Below, piece after piece: positions 38,688-45,982 of a stretch of 64,000 nucleotides of DNA. A program made the position numbers and the translations under genes. The notes beneath the pieces were generated by a model, which worked only from the letters and a program-made list of their open reading frames with translations, searched no databases and was not told where the DNA came from. The stretch spans positions 434,001-498,000 of the forward strand of contig NZ_CP093300.1 in assembly GCF_022812285.1 (NCBI RefSeq). Reading direction: 5' to 3'. Within the stretch, counting starts at the first letter, position 1. The number at the start of each line of letters is the position of its first letter. This stretch comes from Alkalihalobacillus sp. LMS39. GTDB lineage: Bacteria > Bacillota > Bacilli > Bacillales > Bacillaceae_F.

Positions 38688-38711
38688 ACAAACCGAACAA
38701 TTGTTATGTTT
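38688..38711. promoter_or_regulatory. shared 24-bp operator, copy 2
   Basis: Matches the copy at 37323 in 22 of 24 positions; the centre is AACAATTGTT instead of AACGTTCGTT, still a dyad. It stands about 95 bp before the second DUF5692 gene. Confidence 0.7.
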
Positions 38712-38806
38712 TGAGGGGCGAAATAATTTTTTCTATGTTGATGCTGATCTGAAAACATCAATGTTTCGGTATGTTATGAAATTTAAATAGGAAAGGGGCC
38801 CGCGTA

Positions 38807-39739
38807 TTGTTCTTTTTTGAAGCTATTCCTTGGTATAACGCAATGATATGGTTAGTAGTTTTAAGTCTTCTTATTGGTTTAAATGAACTTGTACGTGCAA
38901 GTAAATGGGCGAGTATTGCTTTTTTTATCGTATTACCTGTTATTTTAACCCCGATTTGGATTTTTCATGATGCTAGTGACGTCACATCTTGGTTTCACTG
39001 GGTTAAAGTATATTCTGCTCTAGCAGGATGTCTTATTTATATGGTGATTAGGTTTACGAATTACCATATAAAGCATAAGTGGTATCTTATTCTTGTTCCA
39101 GCTATTTTAGCTCTTAACATTGTAGAAGCGATTGCTCGAGAACTTCAAGTAGGGATTATTGGTTTTAATGGTATTGTAGACGGTATGCAGTATATATCAG
39201 GTGGTTGGAATTATATTAATGGTCTTGCGGGCTTATTAAATCTTCTACTTATATGTGGTTGGGTTGGAATTTATGCAACACGTGGAAAGCGTAAAGATAT
39301 GATCTGGCCAGACCAAACTCGCCTGTTCATCGTAGCCTATGCGGTTTGGAATATATCGTATGTATATTCATGTGCTCCTGGAAATGCGTTTTATTCTGGT
39401 CTTGCATTAAATATGGCAGCGGTCATACCAGCCTTTTTCTGGGCAAAAGGAACGTGGATGCAAAACCGAGCGCAAACGTTGTCGTTTTGGATGATGTGGG
39501 TCATGACGTTCCCATATTTCTTTGCAGTAGGAAGTATATTTAATGTAAGTGTCAGTTATAATCCAGCAGCAAACTGGACATTAGCGATTATTAGTTTAGC
39601 TTTAAATGTGGCGCTTGCAGTATGGCAAGTTTATCGTATTGTGAAATATCGCTTACATCCATTAAAAGATGAAATTTTTGCAGGCACAAATGAGTATAAA
39701 CTAGCAAATGCATCTAGAGAAACAACAGAAGCTTCGTAA
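38807..39739 (+). CDS. DUF5692 membrane protein, paralogue 2
   Basis: A 310-residue protein that aligns with paralogue 1 over nearly its whole length; most differences are conservative, and the C-terminal tail is shorter. It starts with TTG at 38807, justified by GAAAGGGG 8 bases upstream and by exact alignment of FFFEAIPWYN with the first copy. The nine membrane segments and the CAPGNAFYSG and GTWMQNRAQTLSFWMMW blocks are kept. Codon choice differs enough to show that the duplication is not recent. It carries the same operator as copy 1. Confidence 0.88.
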   Translation: MFFFEAIPWYNAMIWLVVLSLLIGLNELVRASKWASIAFFIVLPVILTPIWIFHDASDVTSWFHWVKVYSALAGCLIYMVIRFTNYHIKHKWYLILVPAILALNIVEAIARELQVGIIGFNGIVDGMQYISGGWNYINGLAGLLNLLLICGWVGIYATRGKRKDMIWPDQTRLFIVAYAVWNISYVYSCAPGNAFYSGLALNMAAVIPAFFWAKGTWMQNRAQTLSFWMMWVMTFPYFFAVGSIFNVSVSYNPAANWTLAIISLALNVALAVWQVYRIVKYRLHPLKDEIFAGTNEYKLANASRETTEAS

Positions 39740-39759
39740 CAGTAGTATAAGCAAATGAA

Positions 39760-39792
39760 AGGCATAGAGAGATTTCTTCTCTATGCTTAATT
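39760..39792 (+). terminator. factor-independent terminator
   Basis: Stem GCATAGAGA/TCTCTATGC with TTAATTT behind it; weak T tract. Confidence 0.6.
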
Positions 39793-39834
39793 TATAAATA
39801 TTCATCTAAAACTATTCATCATCAGGAGGATAAT

Positions 39835-41310
39835 ATGAAAACGAAAGACTATTCATTTGAAGCGAGAAACTGGTTATTAATTAAGCTTTACATTCTTTCG
39901 GTAGTGTTAACAGCGATTATCTTATTCGCTGGGGGATTACCGCTTATTACGAATATCATTGGTACAGCATTTGGGGTCGTTACCGTTGTAATCGTATTTA
40001 CGATGCATAAAGTAAATAAAAATGTGAATTGGATACCGTATATATTAATTATAAGCTTAGCGTTGATGACAGTATTTATGCTAGAAAACCGTCCTGCCAT
40101 CACTACGTATTTACTAGCTTATTACAGTATTATCATTATTTCTTTATATCATAATTTCCGTTATGTTATCGTATCTGGTGTCTTTGGTTTATTTATAACA
40201 AATTACTTTGCCATAAACTTTGGGGAACAAACAATTGTTGGTTATACGAATGTTCATTTGGCATCTTTTAATATTTTATTTATATTAATGACCACATTCC
40301 TAATTGCACAATGTAGAATCGGACAAAACATTCAAAAAGATGTCGAAGTGCTCGCAGACGAAGCTGTTACTTCAAATGAACAAATGGAAGGGATTATCGT
40401 AAAGGTAAGAGAAACCGTATCAATGTTGGAAGAACTGACTTTACAACTATCGGATCATTCGGAGTCTTCTGCCACATATTCGAAAGAATTAGCAGCTACA
40501 TTTAATGAAATTGCTGGTGGAGTTGGGAGTCAAGCGCAAAGTGCATCTGAGATGAGTGAATCATTACATTCGGTTGACCAAGAGATCGATGGAATTTCTG
40601 TTAAAGCGAAAACAATGAAAGAAAATGCGAGCAGCACGAGTGAAGTTGTTGCCAATGGCTCAGAAAAAGTGAAACAATTACATGATACGATTCAAACCGT
40701 AAATGAAACTCTTCAAATATCGGTAGAAGAGATGGGTGAATTAAATAGTTCGACTTCAAAAGTCGGTGAAATTGTAAATACGATTTCAGAAATTGCTGAT
40801 CAAACGAATTTGCTTGCCTTAAATGCCGCTATTGAAGCCGCTCGTGCTGGTGAGAGTGGAAAAGGATTTGCTGTTGTGGCACAAGAAGTTCGTAAATTAG
40901 CAGAACATTCGATTCAATCCACACATGAAATCGGAACAATATTATCGTTAATTCAAGAAAAAGCCAAATCAGCAACAACACGAGTACAAGAAAGTGGAAA
41001 TACATTTAAGTTTAGTAAGCAGTTAACAGAAGAAACGGATTCGGCCTTTCATAATATTGAACAAAATGTGCTTCAGCTACAAACGCTTTCTACAGAAGTA
41101 GACAAACAAGTTGAATCATTAGGCCAGTCGTCTGAAAAAGTTGTTGATGAAGTCAATTCTGTTTCGAGTGTATCCGAACAGTTACACGCATCAGTACAAG
41201 AAGTGTTTGCGAGTGTGGAAGATAATAACCATAAAATTAGCACAGTAAATGAGAAGGTTAAAGAAATGAATGAAGTGACAGAACAGTTAAAGCAATTAGT
41301 TCAAAGATAG
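39835..41310 (+). CDS. methyl-accepting chemotaxis protein with a multi-pass membrane sensor
   Basis: A 491-residue chemoreceptor. Six hydrophobic segments fill residues about 15-165, with only short loops, so there is no periplasm-type sensor domain and no HAMP is visible. The cytoplasmic part (about 180-491) is a long coiled coil with the signalling tip [20 protein letters not shown] (about 319-338) and [18 protein letters not shown], which binds CheA and CheW. AGGAGGA stands before the ATG. The six-segment sensor could detect lipophilic compounds or membrane state. It is probably unrelated to the DUF5692 genes although adjacent. Confidence 0.95.
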   Translation: MKTKDYSFEARNWLLIKLYILSVVLTAIILFAGGLPLITNIIGTAFGVVTVVIVFTMHKVNKNVNWIPYILIISLALMTVFMLENRPAITTYLLAYYSIIIISLYHNFRYVIVSGVFGLFITNYFAINFGEQTIVGYTNVHLASFNILFILMTTFLIAQCRIGQNIQKDVEVLADEAVTSNEQMEGIIVKVRETVSMLEELTLQLSDHSESSATYSKELAATFNEIAGGVGSQAQSASEMSESLHSVDQEIDGISVKAKTMKENASSTSEVVANGSEKVKQLHDTIQTVNETLQISVEEMGELNSSTSKVGEIVNTISEIADQTNLLALNAAIEAARAGESGKGFAVVAQEVRKLAEHSIQSTHEIGTILSLIQEKAKSATTRVQESGNTFKFSKQLTEETDSAFHNIEQNVLQLQTLSTEVDKQVESLGQSSEKVVDEVNSVSSVSEQLHASVQEVFASVEDNNHKISTVNEKVKEMNEVTEQLKQLVQR

Positions 41311-41328
41311 AATAAGATTTTAATGTAT

Positions 41329-41365
41329 GGCATGAGTCTAGTAAAAGTAGATTCATGCCTTTTTT
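41329..41365 (+). terminator. factor-independent terminator
   Basis: Stem GGCATGAGTCTA/TAGATTCATGCC followed by TTTTTT; closes the chemoreceptor gene. Confidence 0.88.
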
Positions 41366-41424
41366 ATTATCAAAAAGCACACTATAAAGGGAATTAAGGC
41401 AAATGCATTCGTAATCTTGTCTAT

Positions 41425-41452
41425 ACAAAATAAAAAGAGAAGACATACAGTG
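41425..41452 (+). promoter_or_regulatory. SigK-like promoter of the first Asn-rich gene
   Basis: AC at 41425-41426, a 17-bp gap and CATACAGTG at 41444-41452, close to the SigK form AC-N16/17-CATANNNTA. It implies late mother-cell expression during sporulation. Confidence 0.5.
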
Positions 41453-41476
41453 TAGTGTAGAAAGGAGGGAGGAAGA

Positions 41477-41743
41477 ATGACACACAGAAGAAGACATGAT
41501 GATGTAGATGCCATTAACACGAACGCTGAAAACCAAAATTTAGTATTAAGTGACAGTGATAGTAGAGCAAAAAGTCAAAACGAAAACTTTCTGAAAGACA
41601 AGAACTTTAATACGAATAAAGCAAATGCGATTATTGAGGGCAGTGGAAATGCAACTGTTGATGTAGCAGTTGATGCAGAGTCATTTGCGAAAAATCGAAA
41701 TAAAGCATTTGCTGATGCAGATGCAATCGCGAAAGACCGTTAA
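41477..41743 (+). CDS. small Asn/Ala-rich protein, probable spore-surface protein, paralogue 1
   Basis: An 88-residue hydrophilic protein without signal peptide. It shares with the protein at 42248 the blocks SDSRAKSQNENFLKD (about 27-41), NKANAIIE (about 47-54) and VDAESFAKNRNKAFADADA (about 65-83). Composition is rich in Asn, Ala, Asp and Lys, which suits an intrinsically disordered or beta-layered coat component. AAAGGAGGG precedes the ATG. The SigK-like promoter and the neighbouring mnx and CotB-like genes point to the spore coat or exosporium. I know no named family. Confidence 0.7.
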   Translation: MTHRRRHDDVDAINTNAENQNLVLSDSDSRAKSQNENFLKDKNFNTNKANAIIEGSGNATVDVAVDAESFAKNRNKAFADADAIAKDR

Positions 41744-41770
41744 TATTTTCGGTTCCTATTGAAATATGTT

Positions 41771-41801
41771 GGAAAGGGCACTTAATAGTGTCCTTTCTTA
41801 T
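41771..41801 (+). terminator. factor-independent terminator
   Basis: Stem GAAAGGGCACT/AGTGTCCTTTC followed by TTATT, after the first Asn-rich gene. Confidence 0.75.
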
Positions 41802-41827
41802 TATACGAAGAAACGAGGTGAGAATAG

Positions 41828-42073
41828 TTGTATTCAAGTGAATCGAATGTAAACAAAAGTGGGAACTCTGATGTTGATGTCACTGTAATTGTGGAAACTT
41901 CTGCCTTAGCTTATGCATTTCTTTGTTTCATGTATATAGATGGTCGAATAAATAAAGAACAGTATGACGAGATGGTAGCGGAAATGAAAAAAGTAGCAAA
42001 AGAACCTAACACTAACCCAGCTGTGGAGAAGAAAAAACCTATAAATCGGTTAAGATTAAGAAATAAAAAATAG
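41828..42073 (+). CDS. small hypothetical protein, 81 aa, between the Asn-rich paralogues
   Basis: TTG-started frame with GAGGTGA 6-7 bases upstream. The N-terminus (MYSSESNVNKSGNSDVDVTV) is polar and recalls the Asn/Asp-rich style of its neighbours; the middle VETSALAYAFLCFMYIDGRI is hydrophobic, and the C-terminus is Lys/Arg-rich. A short polar start, one hydrophobic stretch and a basic tail suggest a small spore-coat anchor, but this is inference. It is co-directional with both paralogues, with a terminator just before it. Confidence 0.6.
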   Translation: MYSSESNVNKSGNSDVDVTVIVETSALAYAFLCFMYIDGRINKEQYDEMVAEMKKVAKEPNTNPAVEKKKPINRLRLRNKK

Positions 42074-42194
42074 AACAGGTTCAAGTAATCATTTATATGA
42101 ACTGAAAATCTGTTGAGTCTAGTAAAAAAGGGCAGTAGCACGATTAAATAAATTCACTAGTAAAATTGAGGCAAGTGTATTCAGTAACTTGTCT

Positions 42195-42223
42195 ACACAG
42201 TATCATTTTTGCTTCATATAGTA
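42195..42223 (+). promoter_or_regulatory. SigK-like promoter of the second Asn-rich gene
   Basis: CATATAGTA at 42215-42223 is an exact CATANNNTA match; AC dinucleotides at 42195 and 42197 give spacings of 18 and 16 bp. The 40 bases upstream resemble those of the 41477 gene (CTTGTCTA-ACA shared). Confidence 0.6.
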
Positions 42224-42247
42224 AAAGTAAAGAAAGGAGGGGAGAGA

Positions 42248-42541
42248 ATGAGCAAATTTAGAGAACAGTTTGTTGATGATGTGGATACGATTGACACAAA
42301 TGCAGAGAATGAAAACTTTGTATTAAGTGCTAGCGATAGCAGAGCAAAAAGTCAAAACGAAAACTTCTTAAAAGACCAAAACGTAAATGTGAATAAAGCA
42401 AACGCGGTGATAGAAAATAGCGGAAACGCGGTAGTAAACGTAACAGTAGATGCAGAATCATTTGCGAAAAACCGAAATAAAGCATTTGCTGATGCGGATG
42501 CCGTTGCTATTGAAGATGATAGAAAAAAATTCCGTTATTAA
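42248..42541 (+). CDS. small Asn/Ala-rich protein, probable spore-surface protein, paralogue 2
   Basis: A 97-residue protein, start at 42248 (MSKFREQFVDDVDTID) with AAAGGAGGGG upstream. It aligns with the 41477 product through DTNAENENFVLSASDSRAKS (about 18-37), NKANAVIENSGNAVV and VDAESFAKNRNKAFADADAV, with a distinct N-terminus and an EDDRKKFRY tail. It has no Cys and almost no aromatic residues in the shared part. The exact SigK-type -10 supports a sporulation role. The pair is a local duplication. Confidence 0.7.
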   Translation: MSKFREQFVDDVDTIDTNAENENFVLSASDSRAKSQNENFLKDQNVNVNKANAVIENSGNAVVNVTVDAESFAKNRNKAFADADAVAIEDDRKKFRY

Positions 42542-42552
42542 GTAGAACTTCA

Positions 42553-42585
42553 AGAAGGGCACATTGTTAAGTGCCCTTCTTTTTA
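42553..42585 (+). terminator. factor-independent terminator
   Basis: Stem AGAAGGGCAC/GTGCCCTTCT followed by TTTT, after the second Asn-rich gene and before the convergent copper gene. Confidence 0.85.
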
Positions 42586-42637
42586 GAATGATGATAGATC
42601 CGCTTAGATATAAAAAATGTAGAATATTCGGATTGCC

Positions 42638-43909
42638 TTAATGATTGTGATGCCGATGTTCGTGATCGTTCCAGTGAAGTTCCGTTTTATCTGGAGTAGT
42701 CGTAGTGGAGAGGAAGCCTGAAAGGATAACAAGGATAAGTAAAAAAACGAACTCAATTCGTAGTAGAAACAGTAGCTTTCGTAAATGATTATGCTTATCT
42801 GAAAAATTGACTGAGTCTCGTAATAATGGAACCCATACGAATGTGTGAAAACAAGTGATGAGTAATATCATCACGGTTACAATTAGCTTTGCTAACAACC
42901 ATTTTCCATAGGGAGTTGTAGTAAGCAGATTCACGCTTTCAATATAAGTGAAGCTCATGATTAAGCCGGAGAAGATGACAACAACAAAAAGAATGAAAGA
43001 AACAATGAAAAACCGCTGGATGCATTTATGGATCAGTTGCATTCGAACATAAGATGGTTCACGAGTAAAGGAATAAACGAGCAAGGAGAGCAATCCACCT
43101 ACCCAAACAGAAGCTGCGACTAAATGGACACTATGGGATAGGGTTTGGTTAACAGAAAAGGAATGACTAGTAAGTGAAAATGTGAAGAGTAACAGTATGA
43201 CCATTATAAGAGCAAATGATTTGTGAAAGTTACGGATAATGAAAAATAAAAATCCAGCAACAAACAATGGTCGAAGCATAGGGACAAAGGTTAACCAAGA
43301 ATCAATTGTTAAATGAGGAATGAAAACTTGAAAACTTTTGACAAAATAAAGAAAGAAAATAAAGCTGTAAATCGATACCTCGATTTTTTTGCTAAACGGG
43401 TGTAGGAGTAGTGGAGATGTATTTTTATCTGCAAGCCAATGTATAAAAAAATATAAACCAATTAGTACTACAAATGCGAACAATTCAACTATTTTAATAA
43501 CGGAAAGGCTAGTCTGGCTAGGGACTTGCTGTGACACTTGTTCGGTTGTAGATTGAATTGAAAAATGATGCGAACCATTCATAGTATGCTCATTATAAAA
43601 TGTGACTTCCCATTGAACTTTGTATTTCCCCTCATCTAAATTGGGAACAAAAAGTACAAGCTTGGTCAGCTCTGTACATACCAATTCCCCTAAGACACTA
43701 TCCCCTTTTTCTGTGAAAAGTTGTATAGAACTGGACTCCAAGCGAATAGGTTCAGAAAAAGTGAGAGAAATATTATCTAATGGTTCCTTGAGGACGGAAT
43801 TAGGACTAGGAAAGGTCTCCTCAAGTATTGGTTGGGATGAAACATGACTAGGAATGAAAGCCATGAAAAAAAGAAAAAAGAAAACGAGTAAAAACATCCT
43901 CTTACCCAA
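42638..43909 (-). CDS. CopC-CopD fusion copper protein (YcnJ-like)
   Basis: A 423-residue copper import/resistance protein. A signal sequence (about 1-25) leads to a CopC beta-barrel (about 26-120) beginning PILEETFPSPNSVLKEPLDN, with the GSHHFSI strand that carries copper-binding His. A linker of Gln/Ser precedes a CopD membrane domain of about eight segments (about 135-410) with the conserved LSHSVHLVAASVWVGGLL. The tail HWNDHEHRHHNH is a metal-binding His cluster. Start is TTG at 43909 with GAGGTGA 4-5 bases upstream. Its position beside a multicopper oxidase operon suggests that it supplies copper for metallation. Confidence 0.88.
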   Translation of the reverse strand: MGKRMFLLVFFFLFFMAFIPSHVSSQPILEETFPSPNSVLKEPLDNISLTFSEPIRLESSSIQLFTEKGDSVLGELVCTELTKLVLFVPNLDEGKYKVQWEVTFYNEHTMNGSHHFSIQSTTEQVSQQVPSQTSLSVIKIVELFAFVVLIGLYFFIHWLADKNTSPLLLHPFSKKIEVSIYSFIFFLYFVKSFQVFIPHLTIDSWLTFVPMLRPLFVAGFLFFIIRNFHKSFALIMVILLLFTFSLTSHSFSVNQTLSHSVHLVAASVWVGGLLSLLVYSFTREPSYVRMQLIHKCIQRFFIVSFILFVVVIFSGLIMSFTYIESVNLLTTTPYGKWLLAKLIVTVMILLITCFHTFVWVPLLRDSVNFSDKHNHLRKLLFLLRIEFVFLLILVILSGFLSTTTTPDKTELHWNDHEHRHHNH

Positions 43910-43944
43910 AGCCTCACCTCATAAACGAAAAGTCATTGAAATCG

Positions 43945-44361
43945 TTACACCTTCATAGAATAACAAAGCATCCCCAACAGTAGAAAGACGAGAGATTGAG
44001 TAAAGCCAATAAGAATAAGACTGTGCTGAGCCATATCCCCAATCATTGGAGCCATTATTCCACTCATCACCCCACTAGTTACCCCCATAATCACGGTTTG
44101 ATATTCAACTAATGAACCGAACAATACACCTATTGCGATTCCGATAATCGTTGTAAGTATTGTCATCTCTGTAAATTGGAAAGGAAAGTGGTAAATCAAA
44201 ATTAACCCCGATGCAATAGAGATAATGCCAGTAGGAGTCATTGCTACATTCATTCCTAAATGATAACCAATTAATTTACGCTTCTTGAATAAATATTGGT
44301 ATGTTAGGCCAGCTACGATGAAGTTTACATAAAACAAAACCCATAAGATTGTTCCAACCAT
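43945..44361 (-). CDS. small membrane protein upstream of CopCD
   Basis: A 138-residue protein with four membrane segments (about 3-20, 33-56, 64-84, 110-134). The third and fourth flank a Met-rich loop, GVMSGIMAPMIGDMAQH, whose Met and His residues could coordinate copper. A good ribosome binding site (GGAGGTG) precedes the ATG. It lies 35 bp before the CopCD gene on the same strand, so the two are probably one operon, divergent from the mnx genes. I do not know a named family; a copper-handling role is inference. Confidence 0.7.
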   Translation of the reverse strand: MVGTILWVLFYVNFIVAGLTYQYLFKKRKLIGYHLGMNVAMTPTGIISIASGLILIYHFPFQFTEMTILTTIIGIAIGVLFGSLVEYQTVIMGVTSGVMSGIMAPMIGDMAQHSLILIGFTQSLVFLLLGMLCYSMKV

Positions 44362-44486
44362 GAAAACACCTCCAGTAATAAAATATGAAATAACAAGTCA
44401 TTTAGAAGAATATTTTTCCAGTTAAAAAATATAGATTATTCCTTTGCCCAAATTTTTCAATTTAATTCCTAAAAAATACAATCGGT

Positions 44487-44495
44487 CATATGTTT
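44487..44495 (+). promoter_or_regulatory. possible SigK -10 element of the mnx operon
   Basis: CATATGTTT resembles CATANNNTA with one mismatch and lies 36 bp before the first gene. No AC is found at the right distance, so the call is weak. Confidence 0.25.
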
Positions 44496-44530
44496 AGTTA
44501 GTAAGAAGTGATAGGGAGGGAGATAAATGG

Positions 44531-45316
44531 ATGAAACAATCCGATATCAGATTGGATGAATACGTAGAAAAGTTGTGGGAGCAAAGGAATAAGGAGAAAG
44601 TCAATGAAAGTTCGGAAAACTTGGTTCGTTTAAAAAATGGTGAAGGTCTTTCCTCACCCGGTAGTGATTTACCTGCAGAAGAATTAAAGCTTGTTCAACA
44701 ACATATTCACCGTTCGAATTTATTCCAGTTAAGCAAAGCATTACCGGACAAAAAAAAAGAATTGATTCTTAGAAAATTTTTTAAACATAAGCGTAACCAA
44801 CAAGTCGAAGTTTTTATTCATTCGGACCGAAACAATCCAATTCATATCGTTGGGAAAGTGAACACGATAGGCAGAGATTTTGTGACCTTAACAACTTTAA
44901 AAGACCGAATATGGTTGCCTTACACAAACATTGAATCTGCGAATGTGCCATACGGATTACCAGAAGTGTCATCGACCCATCAGCATTTTGTGTATGATGA
45001 GGAGTTACGGAATAAATTGATCACGCGATTTAGTGAGACGGTTATAAGTAAAGACGTATTACTTCAGCAGTTTTTTGAAGAAACGTTAGAAACGAACTTA
45101 CAAACATGGAAAGGGACAAATGTCAAAGTCATTACACAAGACACGACGTATTCCGGAAAGATTGTTCAGTCAAAAGATGGCATTGTTGAACTAAAACGAA
45201 GGGGGCAAATACCACTTTCAGAAATCAAGGTATTAAAATCAATCCGGCTTTCAACGATGTTGATAGGATTTTTGAGAAGTAAGAGCCATATTCGTAAGGA
45301 GGATAACAATGGATAG
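44531..45316 (+). CDS. CotB/LSm-like spore protein, first gene of the mnx operon
   Basis: A 261-residue protein with two copies of a small beta-barrel like that in spore coat protein CotB: VEVFIHSDRN..GKVNTIGRDFVTLTT..IWLPYTNIESA (about 93-138) and VKVITQDTTYSGKIVQSKDGIVELKR..IPLSEIKVLKS (about 198-240). The N-terminal 70 residues are charged and helical. GGGAGGGAG precedes the ATG. Its end overlaps the mnxE-like gene by 8 bp, giving tight coupling. By position it could match one of the genes upstream of mnxE in marine Bacillus (mnxA-D), but I cannot name which. Confidence 0.75.
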   Translation: MKQSDIRLDEYVEKLWEQRNKEKVNESSENLVRLKNGEGLSSPGSDLPAEELKLVQQHIHRSNLFQLSKALPDKKKELILRKFFKHKRNQQVEVFIHSDRNNPIHIVGKVNTIGRDFVTLTTLKDRIWLPYTNIESANVPYGLPEVSSTHQHFVYDEELRNKLITRFSETVISKDVLLQQFFEETLETNLQTWKGTNVKVITQDTTYSGKIVQSKDGIVELKRRGQIPLSEIKVLKSIRLSTMLIGFLRSKSHIRKEDNNG

Positions 45317-45656
45317 AGAATCAAAGGAACAGCATGAAAAAAAAGTGACGATTACTCCTCTTGAAGAAGAGAAGGGCATAGCGAAGTGTGATCCGCTATT
45401 AATACGAGACCTTGTAGATGAAGATGTCCTTATCGTACTTGAAAGTCATCAACTCAATATTTTAGGTCAAACGTTTCGGCCTATTTTTACAGGTAGAATC
45501 ATTGAAGTGACATTTGGTTTTATCACATTGACAAATGTCATTATTAAAATGCCGAATGCTCCTTTTTACGAATTCCCTACTCCACTCAGTTTTCCAATAG
45601 AGAGAATAGTAGGTGTGACAAGGTTTGATCCTAGAACGGTCATTCCGTTAACTTAA
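45309..45656 (+). CDS. mnxE: MnxE-like small subunit of the manganese oxidase complex
   Basis: A 115-residue protein, about 13 kDa, whose size and place two genes before the oxidase match MnxE. After a charged start (1-25) comes a compact beta-rich domain: LVDEDVLIVLESHQLNIL..FTGRIIEVTFGFITLTNVII..FPIERIVGVTRFD. The pattern strand - GRIIEV - FITL - IPxxxIxGV is the LSm/CotB-like barrel also seen in its neighbours. In characterised Bacillus, MnxE and MnxF form a ring with MnxG and bind copper. A GAGGA ribosome binding site lies inside the preceding gene. The name rests on synteny and size. Confidence 0.75.
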   Translation: MDRESKEQHEKKVTITPLEEEKGIAKCDPLLIRDLVDEDVLIVLESHQLNILGQTFRPIFTGRIIEVTFGFITLTNVIIKMPNAPFYEFPTPLSFPIERIVGVTRFDPRTVIPLT

Positions 45657-45678
45657 ATTTTGGAAAGGAGAGTTTTTC

Positions 45679-45960
45679 ATGACAATGCCCAATTTTGGCC
45701 AAATTGAACATGACAACCGTACAGAAGCATTAGCGGACCATTTTAGAGAAAATATCGGAAACCGTGTTTTTATTTTAGTGCCACAATTTCCGTTTATGTA
45801 TATCGGAATCATCATTGATGTCATTGGTGATCAGTTAATTCTTGATGTAGACACAACCCATATCGAACAATTGGAAAATCGTATTTGGGAAATCCATATT
45901 GATACGATTCATGTCTTTTACGTTGAAAGAGATGGATGGCCAACCATTCCAACATTCTAA
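45679..45960 (+). CDS. mnxF: MnxF-like small subunit of the manganese oxidase complex
   Basis: A 93-residue protein, about 11 kDa, directly before mnxG as MnxF is. The N-terminus is polar (HDNRTEALADHFRENIG); the core NRVFILVPQFPFMYIGIIIDVIGDQLILDVDTTHIEQL..IWEIHIDTIHVFYVE is an LSm-like barrel related to that of the mnxE product. GGAAAGGAGAG precedes the start. His residues at about 10, 21, 60 and 74 could serve copper sites. The gap to mnxG is 22 bp with a good ribosome binding site, so the three genes are one unit. Confidence 0.75.
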   Translation: MTMPNFGQIEHDNRTEALADHFRENIGNRVFILVPQFPFMYIGIIIDVIGDQLILDVDTTHIEQLENRIWEIHIDTIHVFYVERDGWPTIPTF

Positions 45961-45982
45961 TAACAGAAGGAGAAGAATAACG

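Noticed and set aside
44531-45316. Naming the first operon gene mnxD
   Set aside because: The position would fit, but I cannot recall the MnxD sequence well enough, and the domain pattern is simply CotB/LSm-like.
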